NCBI GenBank assembly: GCA_910586255.1
Contig: CAJUHR010000012.1
Coordinates: 67,978-100,624, forward strand
DNA length: 32,647 nt
Origin: an uncultured Lachnospiraceae bacterium
Lineage (GTDB): Bacteria > Bacillota > Clostridia > Lachnospirales > Lachnospiraceae
Direction: 5' to 3'
Shown here piece by piece: positions 16,392-24,932 of the stretch (position 1 is its first letter; every line of letters starts with the position of its first letter). The notes below the pieces were generated by a model. That model was not told the DNA's origin and did no database searches. It saw only the letters and a program-made list of their open reading frames with translations. The translations under genes were made by a program, and so were the position numbers.

Positions 16392-16634
16392 TTGATTAAA
16401 GAATCCATTCATAATGGCTGTTATTGTGGAGCTTGTTGGAAACAGGAAGTTGATTTTCATAAAAACGGAAATATTGTTCATTTCCGGGATGCACTTGCCG
16501 TTACCGGAATCATCACCAATATAGCCAGAACAACAAAGGAATCCACGGACAGCCAGATAAACCAGCTTATCAAAAAACCCAATGGCTCATACAACAAAAT
16601 CAAACATATTACAGAAGAGGATATGACAGGCTGA
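16392..16634 (+). CDS. Unidentified 80-residue open frame, possibly a fragment
   Basis: The frame starts with TTG and lacks a ribosome site; it contains NGCYCGACWKQ near its start and a more protein-like second half (DALAVTGIITNIARTTKEST). I do not recognise the family. The second half has codon use like a real gene, so this may be the end of a decayed gene rather than an intact one. It lies in the decay zone between a LysR fragment and a glyoxalase remnant. Confidence 0.25.
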   Translation: MIKESIHNGCYCGACWKQEVDFHKNGNIVHFRDALAVTGIITNIARTTKESTDSQINQLIKKPNGSYNKIKHITEEDMTG

Positions 16635-16689
16635 TCACATTGGTTCAGACGGGCATCTTCCTGCCCGTCTATGCCGCCCAGACTGCCGC

Positions 16690-16806
16690 CTAAACGGTTA
16701 TTTCAATTAAATTCTCCTCAAAGTCAACCAGACAGCTCTCATAATACCCGTCCCCTGTTGCCCGCTCTAAATCATTTACATACATTGCCATATGTTCCAT
16801 CTTCAT
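16690..16806 (-). pseudogene. Glyoxalase/bleomycin-resistance family remnant with internal deletion
   Basis: The frame encodes only 38 residues. It begins MKMEHMAMYVNDLERA, the standard N-terminus of small glyoxalase-fold proteins, and runs directly into DGYYESCLVDFEENLIEITV, the standard C-terminus of the same family. About 80-90 residues between them are missing without a frame change. The ATG overlaps the stop of the acetyltransferase gene as ATGA, so the original gene was coupled to it. Too short to fold as a glyoxalase. Confidence 0.7.
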
Positions 16807-17435
16807 ATTCTGTTTTCCTCCATATCCATCCAGGATTCCATATCAAACCTTCTTTTTTTATAATAGTAAATTCTGTCCTCCTCCGTTATTTCACGGATAA
16901 CCTTGCAGGGATTTCCGGTTGCAATCACATTGTCGGGAATATCCTTTGCCACAATGCTCCCTGCTCCGATTACCACATTATTGCCGATTGTCACCCCCGG
17001 AAGTATGACAGCGTTACCACCTATCCATACATTGTCTCCAATCGTGACCGGGATTCCGTATTCATAACCGGAATTGCGGCTTTGGGGATGGATGGGATGT
17101 CCTGCCGTGTAAATCGATACATTGGGCGCGATCTGTGCATTTTCCCCGATTGTGACCTTTCCCACATCAAGAATGGTCAGGTTATAATTGGCAAAAAAGT
17201 AATTGCCCACTTCAATATTCCACCCATAATCGCAACGAAAAGGCGGCTCTATCCAAACCTCTTTTCCTGTCTTTCCCAGCAGCCTTTTCAGCATTTCGGG
17301 AATCTTCCCTCTTTCCTTCGGCGGCAGAAAATTAAATTCATAAATCAGCTGCTTGCAGACTTCCCGTTCTTCCTCCAGACCATCCAGCCACGCCTTATAA
17401 GGCAGACCATTTAACATTCTTTCCTTTTGATTCAT
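16803..17435 (-). CDS. Hexapeptide-repeat sugar O-acetyltransferase (maltose/galactoside acetyltransferase type)
   Basis: A 210-residue left-handed beta-helix acyltransferase. The N-terminal MAC domain (residues about 1-60: MLNGLPYKAW...) is followed by hexapeptide repeats, the catalytic-type histidine in IYTAGHPIHPQSR, and IGDNVWIGGNAVILPGVTIG. It would transfer acetyl from acetyl-CoA to a sugar hydroxyl. It looks complete and has a GGGAGAGG ribosome site. Unlike its neighbours on both sides it is not visibly broken; it overlaps the readthrough tail of the MATE remnant upstream and the glyoxalase remnant downstream. Confidence 0.88.
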   Translation of the reverse strand: MNQKERMLNGLPYKAWLDGLEEEREVCKQLIYEFNFLPPKERGKIPEMLKRLLGKTGKEVWIEPPFRCDYGWNIEVGNYFFANYNLTILDVGKVTIGENAQIAPNVSIYTAGHPIHPQSRNSGYEYGIPVTIGDNVWIGGNAVILPGVTIGNNVVIGAGSIVAKDIPDNVIATGNPCKVIREITEEDRIYYYKKRRFDMESWMDMEENRI

Positions 17436-17964
17436 AAGCCTCTCCCTCTTGTTGGTTTATCGTCAGGTTTTTCACCCATTTATACTGTTTGTAATGCCTG
17501 TAAACGGCGGACAGCTTTATGAACTCATCTAAATTCAGCCAAAAATAAACCGCCATTACAGGAAGCTGTAAGACAAATACAGCAAAGGCTCCCATCGATA
17601 TCACGATGAGCCACATGGTAAAGCCGCAGCCCCAGACTAATTCATTCGCTAATACCGGCATTATATAACGGTAATAATCCCGTTTTAACCGGACAGAATG
17701 AAAGTATTTCCATCTTACCCGGACAACGCCTGTCTTTCCATTCTCAAAATTGGTAATCCGCAATTCAACTGCCCTTGCTATGGTTGTCGCGAAAGCCGCC
17801 CCTGCAATCCCCATTTGCAAAAATCCGAACAAGCCAAATATGAGCACAGAGTTTAACAGGATATTCAATATCAATGCAGAGGAACCGTACACGGTGCTTT
17901 TGGCTGTACTCCGCGGGAATATCGCAGTCAAAAATTCAAAGAGGAGGCGGAATTTCCACCTGTT
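17395..17964 (-). pseudogene. MATE efflux pump remnant (5' truncated, internally deleted)
   Basis: The frame opens after a TGA around 17965 and has no good start. It carries mid-protein MATE sequence (GSSALILNILLNS, GIAGAAFATTIARAVEL, YIMPVLANELVWGCGFTMW) and then jumps to the C-terminal segment (VYFWLNLDEFIKL, YKWVKNLT), with over 100 residues missing in between. The first half of the protein is also missing. The frame runs about 20 codons past the normal MATE end into the start of the acetyltransferase gene. An intact MATE pump is about 450 residues, like the one at 26391-27773. Confidence 0.75.
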
Positions 17965-17990
17965 TCATAGAGGTTTTTCTACCACTGTGT

Positions 17991-18940
17991 TCAGGGATGG
18001 CATAGGCATAATTTTTTCAGATATACCACACCGGAATCTGCAAAATATTCTCTCTCAGCGCCCCCGGCTGGGTACACATGCAGATCACTGCCCCCCGTTC
18101 CCCGCTTTTTCCCTTCGATCTTGTCCAATACCAGGAAAGAGCCAGTCACATCCGGCGTCACATTGCCGCTTTTTTTAATCTCCACCGGATACAGTATTCC
18201 ATTTTCCTCAATAATAAAATCAATCTCGCTTTCCATCTCCGTCAGCTCGCCGTTCTTCTTCACCCTTTTCCGGTCCCGTCCCCTGTAATAAGAGACAAAA
18301 TAACGATAATCCAGGCCGGCATTGGAAAAAGACCTCAGAATCTCAGATATGACAAAGGTCTCAAAAATATGACCGCCAAAAGCCCCGCAGGCAAGGGTCT
18401 CTGCGGTCAGCCACCGGGTCAGATAACAGACCAGCCCCGTATCCCTGAAATACAGCTTCGGTGTACGGATGGCTCTTTTCAGCACATTGGCCGTGTACGG
18501 CTCCAGTAAATAAATCATCCACGAAGCCTCCAGAATCGATACCCAGTTTTTGACCGTTGATACATCCTTGCCAATCTCGTCCGCCAGATGAGAATAGTTC
18601 AGCACCTCCCCGGTTCTTGCACCTGCCGCAATCATAAACCGCCGGAAAGCCTCCAGATCCTGTACTGCTGACAATTCACACACATCCCGTTCAATATACG
18701 TTCGGATATAATCCCCATAAAAGGCAGCCCAATCCGTATCTCCTTCCTGAAGCGCGGGATACGAACCGCGATGGATGATATCCCATATATTCTTCAACGG
18801 CCTTACCGTCTTCTGCCTCTCCAGGATATACTCCATGGTGGGAAGAAATCTCTGGTTAAAAGAATCTCCTTGTATCTCCCTCATGGACAAACCAGAAAGC
18901 TCCAAAATCCGGACCCTGCCTGTTTGAGGATTTGTACTTT
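17991..18940 (-). pseudogene. DUF4143-type ATP-binding protein remnant
   Basis: The C-terminal two thirds of a family normally about 400 residues long are present. The frame enters at GRVRILELSGLSMREI, includes the winged-helix part (YSHLADEIGKDVSTVKNWV) and ends in the DUF4143 nuclease-like domain (FIIEENGILYPVEIKKSG). The N-terminal AAA domain with the P-loop is absent. Near the end there is a frameshift in a G tract (C6 at 18091-18096 on the plus strand): with five G residues the frame would give GAVICMCTQ...QIPVWYI and stop at 18017, the usual family ending. It is broken twice. It abuts the equally truncated AraC gene at about 18920. Confidence 0.8.
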
Positions 18941-19768
18941 TGCGGAGGCGGCCGCTCTGAATGTATGCCCGGACACAGCTTCGGTCCGGATGTACGGTTT
19001 CATTATCTGATTCATTATATTATTTCCGGAAAGGGAATCTTTGAGACCGACAATCTGCGCTATCCCCTTTGCCAGGAGCAGGGATTTGTGATCTAACCGG
19101 GAGTCTCCACCTTTTATCAGGCCGATTCAGAAAAACCCTGGAGTTATCTGTGGAACAGCTTTCATGGACGCCTGGCTGACCGGATTGTCCGTGATCTCAA
19201 TTTCGGAGGAGAACATCCTATTTTTTCCTGTAAAAACGGAAAAGCTTCGGAGGAGATATTAGACCGGCTGTTTGCCGCTCCCGACTCCGGTTCCTACCTG
19301 TACCAGCACTCACAGCTGATGGCCTTTCTTCATGTGCTGGCAGACAGACCGGATGCAAGACAGAAGCTGGAAGGCTTTGGCAACCGCTCCAACTACCATA
19401 TTGACAAGGCGCTGGCTTTTATCCAGGCCAATTATTCCAACCGGTTAAAGGTTTCGGATATTGCCAATTACCCGGGAATCAGCCGGAACTACCTGTTTTC
19501 CCTGTTTCAGGAGCATATGGGCCAGTCCCCCCAGGAATATCTTTCCCACTTCCGCCTAAGCCATGGCCGGGAGCTGTTAGCCGGCACGGAATATTCCGTA
19601 GACGGCATCAGCTATGCCTGCGGGTATGAGGATCCGGCCGTATTCTCCCGGGCCTTTAAGAAAAAATACCACATGACTCCCTCCCAATATCGCGCCTATA
19701 TTCTGGCGCGGCAAAGGCAAAAGCCGTCTGACCGGCAGCAAAACACAAGCCCGCCGGGCCCACAATAA
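18924..19768 (+). pseudogene. AraC-family regulator remnant with nonsense codon
   Basis: Read in one frame, the sequence gives EDLYFCGGGRSECMPGHSFG and HYLIHYIISGKGIFETD, the start of an AraC cupin domain, then GFVI, a TAA at 19094-19096, and PGVSTFYQADSEKPWSYLWN. It continues unbroken through the two helix-turn-helix motifs (LKVSDIANYPGISRNYLFSL and ISYACGYEDPAVFSRAFKKK) to a TAA at 19766. About the first 10-20 residues and the start codon are lost at the junction with the DUF4143 gene. The stop probably came from a CAA glutamine codon. A shorter product from the ATG at 19319 would hold the DNA-binding part only; there is no good ribosome site for it. Confidence 0.82.
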
Positions 19769-19787
19769 AAAGATACTGCTTACCGGT

Positions 19788-19815
19788 AGTAACAGATACC
19801 GCTTGAACTGTTACT
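19788..19815. terminator. Possible stem-loop between convergent genes
   Basis: AGTAACAG (19788-19795) pairs perfectly with CTGTTACT (19808-19815) across 12 bases. On the minus strand a TTTTT follows after about 18 bases (AAAAA at 19777-19781). It lies between the AraC remnant and the end of the aldo-keto reductase gene. It may end the reductase transcript, but the T run is displaced. Confidence 0.35.
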
Positions 19816-19845
19816 GCCTGCAAGCAGCATCCATAAACACGCTTT

Positions 19846-20976
19846 TTATCCCTCCAAGACCTCCGCCACATCCTCCAGATACCTTCTGATTGGCAGATGC
19901 TGGGGACAATGCGCCTCACACTTTCCGCACTTGATACAATCCGATGCCTTTCCGATGCCAACGCTCTCCGCCTGCTGGGCATATGCCGACTTTGCCGCCG
20001 GTATCTGTGCATCCCCAAACTTGCTGATCTTATTCATCAGCTTAAAATAATCAGGAATGGCTATCTTCTTCGGGCAGTCGTCCACACAATAGCGGCAGGC
20101 AGTGCAGGCAATCCTCTCCTTTTCCTTGATAATCGCCGCCGCCCTTTTAATCACTTCCCTTTCAGAATCAGACAAAGCTCTGAAATCCTGCATATAGCTG
20201 ATGTTGTCTGCCAGCTGCTCCTCATTGCTCATGCCGGACAAAACCATAACCACATTTTCCAGAGAAGCCGCATACCGGATCGCCCAGGAAGCTACCGACC
20301 GTTCAGGATCTGCCCTCTTTAACAGCTCTTTAGCCTCCTTCGGCACATTGGCCAAAAGGCCTCCCTTCACCGGCTCCATTACAATAACCGGCTTTTTAAA
20401 TTTCCGGCACACCTCATAGCATTTGCCGGACTGTACCTCCGGGTCGTCCCAGTCCGCATAATTTAGCTGCAGCTGGACATACTCCATCTCCGGATGTCGC
20501 ATCAAAAACTCCTCCAGCACTGCGGCCGTATCATGGAAGGAAAATCCCACATGCCGGATTTTTCCCTCCGCCCGTTTTCCCTCCACAAAATCAAAGGCGC
20601 CGATACGCTCCGCCAGCTCCAGCCGCTCCCTGTTCATGGCATGAAACAGATAATAGTCAAAATACTCCACACCGCAGCGCTCCAGCTGACCGGCAAAAAA
20701 ATCCTCCAGCTCCTCCGCTTTACTGACAATAAAAAAGCTCAGCTTATCGGTAATGGTATACGCATCCCTGGGAAACCGCTTCGCCACACACTCCCGAAAA
20801 GCGATCTCACTGTTCCCGTTACCATGATAAGGTACAGCAGTGTCAAAATAATGAAATCCAGCCTCCAGATACCGATCCACCATCCTGCAAACTCTCTCAA
20901 AATCAATCTTCGCAGTATCCGCCGGGTCTGTAAGCGGCAGACGCATAAGACCAAATCCCAGTTTTCTTGTATTCAT
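19846..20976 (-). CDS. Aldo-keto reductase with C-terminal 4Fe-4S domain
   Basis: A 376-residue protein. Residues 1-280 form an AKR barrel (GFGLMRLPL; FDTAVPYHGN with the catalytic tyrosine; YYLFHAMN; VGFSFHD). Residues about 290-365 form a ferredoxin-like tail with CTACRYCVDDCPK and CIKCGKCEAHCPQ. Such fusions are common in anaerobes and are annotated as oxidoreductases of unknown substrate. The start at 20976 (MNTRKLGFG) is preferred to 20988 because GGAGGAAATC lies just before it. It may be cotranscribed with the APC permease upstream, from which a 130-base gap with a perfect palindrome separates it. Confidence 0.87.
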   Translation of the reverse strand: MNTRKLGFGLMRLPLTDPADTAKIDFERVCRMVDRYLEAGFHYFDTAVPYHGNGNSEIAFRECVAKRFPRDAYTITDKLSFFIVSKAEELEDFFAGQLERCGVEYFDYYLFHAMNRERLELAERIGAFDFVEGKRAEGKIRHVGFSFHDTAAVLEEFLMRHPEMEYVQLQLNYADWDDPEVQSGKCYEVCRKFKKPVIVMEPVKGGLLANVPKEAKELLKRADPERSVASWAIRYAASLENVVMVLSGMSNEEQLADNISYMQDFRALSDSEREVIKRAAAIIKEKERIACTACRYCVDDCPKKIAIPDYFKLMNKISKFGDAQIPAAKSAYAQQAESVGIGKASDCIKCGKCEAHCPQHLPIRRYLEDVAEVLEG

Positions 20977-20999
20977 GATTTCCTCCATGTTATGATGTT

Positions 21000-21023
21000 G
21001 GGGTCAAAAGGTATTTTGACCCC
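21000..21023. repeat. Perfect 24-bp palindrome
   Basis: GGGGTCAAAA (21000-21009) and TTTTGACCCC (21014-21023) are perfect inverted arms with a GGTA loop. It lies 24 bases before the aldo-keto reductase start, between it and the permease gene. There is no T tract after the stem, so it may be an operator, an RNA processing site or a dispersed palindrome rather than a terminator. Confidence 0.65.
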
Positions 21024-21106
21024 TATGATACCACGGATACCATTAGGAAGCAATTATATTTTCCAGAGAATTGCATCAAAAAGCTTTACTGTTCAGGCGG
21101 ATCTCT

Positions 21107-22534
21107 TTATTTCCCGGTCCTCTCCCTCTTAGCAATCTCCGGCAAAATCATCCCCAGCACAGTCAACACAACCGGCGTAATCACATTAAGCGCAAAGGTA
21201 AACAGGTTCTTATCATACATCCCCATGACACAGCAGACAGCCGTCACTCCAAAGCACCAGCACCCAAAGAAATTGGCAACCGCCTGATTCTTCACAAAGC
21301 GGTACTCTGCCGGAATCCTGTCAATCGCCTTGCGCAGAGCCAGGTAAGCCACAAACACCCACATATACCGCATCGGCATACATACGGAATTCAGCTTTGT
21401 CAGCTGTCTAAGCACAGAGGCCGCACCAGGTACAAAGGACTGTACCAGGATGATCGTGCCAGACAGGATAACCACCATGAAAATGCCGTTTTTATAAACG
21501 CCATACTGATTCTTCTTCTGCAGCGCCGCGGGAATAAACTGGCGGGTATGCTCATTGCCCAGCAGCATCCGAAGGGGCGCGTCAATGCTCAATACCAGAA
21601 TGGCAAACTGGCTGATCATATTACACAAAGCATAGATAATCAGGAACAGATCCCCCACGTGGTAATACTGCCCCAGCTTCTGAAATGCCCAGTAACCGCC
21701 ATTGGCTGCATAGGAGCTGAAGGCCTCGTCACTGCTGTTGATCACCGCCGGGTCAAACATCCGCCCCATGGCTATAGTACCAAGAATCGCGCAGAGCACC
21801 ACCATGCCGGCCAAGGCGATCATTCCCTTTGGAAAACCCTTGCTGGGATTCTCCACTTTATTTACATAAGGAGAGATCTTCTCGCATCCGCCCACGGCAA
21901 ATACCAGGATAGACAGAGAAGTAAAGTAGGCCACATTAAAATCAGGTATCAGACTGCGCAGACTGAAATCTGTGTGCACATACTCTGCCCCGGGATTAAT
22001 CATGGGAGCCGCAAACATCATCACAATGTAGAGCAGAGACATGATAAAGGTGGTAGTTCCCGCCAGAGTCAGCAGCCTCTTTAAGGGATTGAGCCCCCGG
22101 CTGGCTATGTAGCAGCCCAAAAGCAGCACTCCCAGCGTGGCCAGCTGCACATAAAGGGTTGGAAAGGAATCATAGGTGTTTGCATCGCGGAAAATGGCCC
22201 AGCTGGCAGCCTTCAAACCGCCGCTGCCCTTGCTGGCAATATAAGTGATATGACAGGCCCAGTATGTCCAGCCTGCATAATAAGCCAGCTTGGCATTGGT
22301 CGTCTCATGAAGCCAAGAGCTGACGCCTCCGCCCTCATTCTTGAAAGCAGAGCCTAACTCTCCCACCATCAATGCATAGGGAATAAAATACAGGGCAAAC
22401 ATAATCAGCCAGCTGAGAATTACCTGGATGCCGTTAAAATAAACAAAACCGTTGACGACATTTCCAAAACCCCACACGGTGGAAAACCCCATCGATGCCA
22501 GGGCATACCACTTGATCTTCTTTGTGTCCTTCAT
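21107..22534 (-). CDS. APC-superfamily amino acid permease
   Basis: A 475-residue membrane protein with about twelve hydrophobic segments. The N-terminal ASMGFSTVWGFGNVVNG and the following ELGSAFKNEGGGVSSWLHET are typical of the amino acid/antiporter branch of APC transporters (YjeM- and GadC-like). A GGAGG lies ahead of the ATG at 22534 with a rather long spacing. It is divergent from a GntR regulator and butyrate kinase; a TTGTCA-N17-TATAAT promoter overlain by a palindrome suggests repression by that GntR. The substrate is unknown; an amino acid fermented to an acyl phosphate would fit the neighbouring kinase. Confidence 0.85.
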   Translation of the reverse strand: MKDTKKIKWYALASMGFSTVWGFGNVVNGFVYFNGIQVILSWLIMFALYFIPYALMVGELGSAFKNEGGGVSSWLHETTNAKLAYYAGWTYWACHITYIASKGSGGLKAASWAIFRDANTYDSFPTLYVQLATLGVLLLGCYIASRGLNPLKRLLTLAGTTTFIMSLLYIVMMFAAPMINPGAEYVHTDFSLRSLIPDFNVAYFTSLSILVFAVGGCEKISPYVNKVENPSKGFPKGMIALAGMVVLCAILGTIAMGRMFDPAVINSSDEAFSSYAANGGYWAFQKLGQYYHVGDLFLIIYALCNMISQFAILVLSIDAPLRMLLGNEHTRQFIPAALQKKNQYGVYKNGIFMVVILSGTIILVQSFVPGAASVLRQLTKLNSVCMPMRYMWVFVAYLALRKAIDRIPAEYRFVKNQAVANFFGCWCFGVTAVCCVMGMYDKNLFTFALNVITPVVLTVLGMILPEIAKRERTGK

Positions 22535-22656
22535 AAACGGAATTCCTCCATAATGTAATGAATTATACCAATTGATAACTGTTCAGACAACTTCTTATCC
22601 GGCGTAAGCAGACAATAAATGCCTGTCTGAAGTGTTACAATTATTCTGTCAAACAG

Positions 22657-22693
22657 ATTATATCAGGATTGTAGATTGTTGACAATCTATAAT
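22657..22693 (-). promoter_or_regulatory. Permease promoter overlapped by a GntR-type operator
   Basis: On the minus strand TTGTCA (22685-22680) and TATAAT (22662-22657) are 17 bases apart, giving a start near 22650. A 26-bp palindrome at 22668-22693, with arms ATTGTAGATTGT and ACAATCTATAAT that differ at one position, covers the -35 and most of the spacer. Its core TTGT-TG-ACAA resembles sites of FadR/VanR-type GntR regulators, so repression by the divergent GntR protein is likely. Confidence 0.6.
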
Positions 22694-22768
22694 ATGACGG
22701 AAAACCTGTCTCAAAATTTTACAAATTGCCAAAAGAACCCCTATACTCCAAAATTTACCTTCATATCA

Positions 22769-22797
22769 TTTACATTTGCTAACCAACCCGATATAAT
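22769..22797 (+). promoter_or_regulatory. Promoter of the GntR-butyrate kinase unit
   Basis: TTTACA (22769-22774) and TATAAT (22792-22797) are exactly 17 bases apart, upstream of the GTG start at 22843. It lies about 75 bases from the palindrome at 22668-22693, so the same regulator could influence both directions. Confidence 0.6.
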
Positions 22798-22842
22798 AGC
22801 AGTATACATTACCAACTTACCGGAGAAAAGGAGGCGTGCTTT

Positions 22843-23517
22843 GTGAGTGAACTGTCATACAGGACCCTGCGCGAGAACGTGGTATCCGCCATCCGCACGA
22901 AGATTCTAAATGAGGAACTTGCCCCCGGAACCCGCATTGTTGAACAAAGCCTCTCCACAGAGTTCGGCATCAGCCGGGGCCCCATCCGTGAGGCTCTCCG
23001 CCAGCTGGAACAGGAAGGCCTGATTGAATACACCCGGAATATGGGCTGCTCTGTAAAGGCCATCACGATGGAGGATATTTACGAGATCTATCTCCTCCGC
23101 TCTCATTATGAGATTCTGTCCGTCCGGCTGTGTGACGGAATTTTCTCTCCCTCAGAAATCCAGGAGATGGAAAACATTTTAGCAGACATGGGTACTCTTC
23201 AAAAAGGGGAATTTAGCCGCCTGGTTGCCTGTGACCACCTGTTCCACCAAATTATCGTCCAAAAGCCCGGTCTCCCCCGGCTTTTAAAGGCCTGGAAGGA
23301 GCTGGACTACGGCAGCCACATTATCGGCTCCAACAGCGATTCCAACAGGATCGTCTTTGCTGAGCATCAGTACGCCAACCACCGCAAACTGCTGGATTCT
23401 CTTTTGACCAAAAATGCAGATGCCATTTGCCAGGCCATCTATGACCATTACATGCTGCCTATGAAAAAATCCATGGAAGAAAGCGGGGAACCGCCTGGTA
23501 TTTTTAAATTCTTTTAA
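22843..23517 (+). CDS. GntR-family (FadR/FCD) transcriptional regulator
   Basis: A 224-residue protein. The N-terminal winged helix-turn-helix has LSTEFGISRGPIREALRQLEQEGLIEY (residues about 37-63), and the rest is an all-helical FCD effector domain with a probable metal-binding histidine in the ACDHLFHQ segment and others in EHQYANH and YDHYM. It starts with GTG behind AAGGAGG. The butyrate kinase gene follows after 76 bases in the same direction and the APC permease is divergent, so it probably controls all three. FCD proteins often sense organic acids or their breakdown products. Confidence 0.88.
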   Translation: MSELSYRTLRENVVSAIRTKILNEELAPGTRIVEQSLSTEFGISRGPIREALRQLEQEGLIEYTRNMGCSVKAITMEDIYEIYLLRSHYEILSVRLCDGIFSPSEIQEMENILADMGTLQKGEFSRLVACDHLFHQIIVQKPGLPRLLKAWKELDYGSHIIGSNSDSNRIVFAEHQYANHRKLLDSLLTKNADAICQAIYDHYMLPMKKSMEESGEPPGIFKFF

Positions 23518-23593
23518 AAACCTGTTAAGCACCTTATGAAATGTCTGTCAGAGTCATAGAAAACAAAACTAAAATATCAGAAGGTACAAAATC

Positions 23594-24733
23594 ATGAAAA
23601 AAGAAAACCAGAAATATCGAATTTTTATTATCAACCCAGGTTCCACATCAACAAAGCTTTCCCTGTTTGAAAATGAAACAAATCTCTTCACCACCGATGT
23701 TTTTCACGACTCCTCCCTTTTGAAGGAATTTCCCACTGTCAATGACCAGCTGGATTACCGAATGGACGTGGTGCGGGATTTTCTTAAAGATAATCAGATT
23801 GACTTAACCGGGATTGATGCCATTGTGGGAAGAGGGGGCGGCTGCTGTCCGGTGCCCAGCGGCATTTACCGGATCGATAATCGTCTGATCCAGGATACAA
23901 AGGAGGCCCGGGGCGGTGTCCGCCACGCATCCATGTTAGGAGTTCAGATGGCTGAGATTCTCTGGCGGCATTACGGCGGACAGATGTTTATGATCGACCC
24001 GCCGGTAGTGGACGAGCTATGGGAGCTGGCCCGGGTAACCGGCGTGGACGGCATCTACCGCAAGGCCGGCTGTCACGCTCTCAATCTGAAAGCCACGGCC
24101 CGCAAACATGCCGCTGTCATTGGGAAAAAATACGAGGAATGTAATTTTATTGTCTGCCACATTGACGGGGGAATCTCCATCACCGCCCACCGCAAGGGAC
24201 AGATGGTTGACGGCAACAACGCCGGCGGCGGAGAAGGTCCCTTTACCCCCACCCGTATGGGCTCCATGGCCATAACAGATCTGCTTCGCCATTTTGGTCC
24301 CGAAGACCTGGATCGTCTAAAGTATCTGTGCAGCCAGACCGGCGGCCTTAGCAGCTATTTTGGGACATCCAATTCCGACACGGTTCATAAGCTGGTGGAA
24401 AAGGGCGATCCCAAAGCAACGCTTATATGGAACGCCATGATTTATCAGATTACCAAATGGATCGGCGCCATGAGCACAGTGCTGAAAGGACAAGTGGACG
24501 GTATCCTCCTGACCGGCGGTCTGCTGCGGTTTCCGGATGTGGAGGGGCAAATTCGTGAGAGCTGTCAATGGATCGCGCCTGTGTCGGTCTATGTGGGAGA
24601 ATTTGAGCAGGAGGCCATGGCCTCAGGGGCGCTTCGGGTTCTGCGGGGAGAGGAGGAAGCCCGGCAATATCCGGGAAAACCGGTGTGGGAGGGATTTTCC
24701 TTTTCCTCCTCCGCTGGCGATTCACTCCCATAA
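23594..24733 (+). CDS. buk: Butyrate kinase family protein (acyl phosphate/acid kinase)
   Basis: A 379-residue member of the acetate/butyrate kinase (ASKHA) superfamily. It has INPGSTSTKLSLFE near residue 14, GRGGG and PVPSGIYRI, the central HIDGGISITAHRKGQMVDG with NAGGGEGPFTPTR, and the phosphate-loop-like LLTGGL near 318. It should transfer phosphate between an acyl phosphate and ADP, making ATP and an organic acid such as butyrate, isobutyrate or valerate. A C-terminal extension of about 20 residues goes beyond the usual 355. No phosphotransacylase (ptb) lies next to it. Linkage to a GntR regulator and an amino acid permease suggests amino-acid-derived acyl groups, which is inference. Confidence 0.88.
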   Translation: MKKENQKYRIFIINPGSTSTKLSLFENETNLFTTDVFHDSSLLKEFPTVNDQLDYRMDVVRDFLKDNQIDLTGIDAIVGRGGGCCPVPSGIYRIDNRLIQDTKEARGGVRHASMLGVQMAEILWRHYGGQMFMIDPPVVDELWELARVTGVDGIYRKAGCHALNLKATARKHAAVIGKKYEECNFIVCHIDGGISITAHRKGQMVDGNNAGGGEGPFTPTRMGSMAITDLLRHFGPEDLDRLKYLCSQTGGLSSYFGTSNSDTVHKLVEKGDPKATLIWNAMIYQITKWIGAMSTVLKGQVDGILLTGGLLRFPDVEGQIRESCQWIAPVSVYVGEFEQEAMASGALRVLRGEEEARQYPGKPVWEGFSFSSSAGDSLP

Positions 24734-24862
24734 CATGCTTTTTATCGTTTGCTTTTTTTCTGTTCCTATTATATAATGACTATCAGAAATCACGCGCCTC
24801 ATTATAGCAGTTCAGCTTGTCTGGGCTGTTATGTGCTGTTAAAGCAACTATTATGTTACTGT

Positions 24863-24892
24863 TTGGATACCTCTTAAACGGTTGCATAATAT
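24863..24892 (+). promoter_or_regulatory. Possible promoter of the hemerythrin-receiver gene
   Basis: TTGGAT (24863-24868) and TAATAT (24887-24892) are 18 bases apart, 41 bases before the start codon. The 199-base gap between the kinase and this gene shows no other clear signal. Confidence 0.35.
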
Positions 24893-24932
24893 ACACTCTA
24901 AAACATGATGAAAACAAAGGAGGATTTTATGC

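Noticed and set aside
21071..22084. 337-residue open frame on the plus strand opposite the permease gene
   Set aside because: It is antisense to a well-supported APC permease, has no ribosome site and a composition rich in His, Gln and Arg typical of shadow frames.
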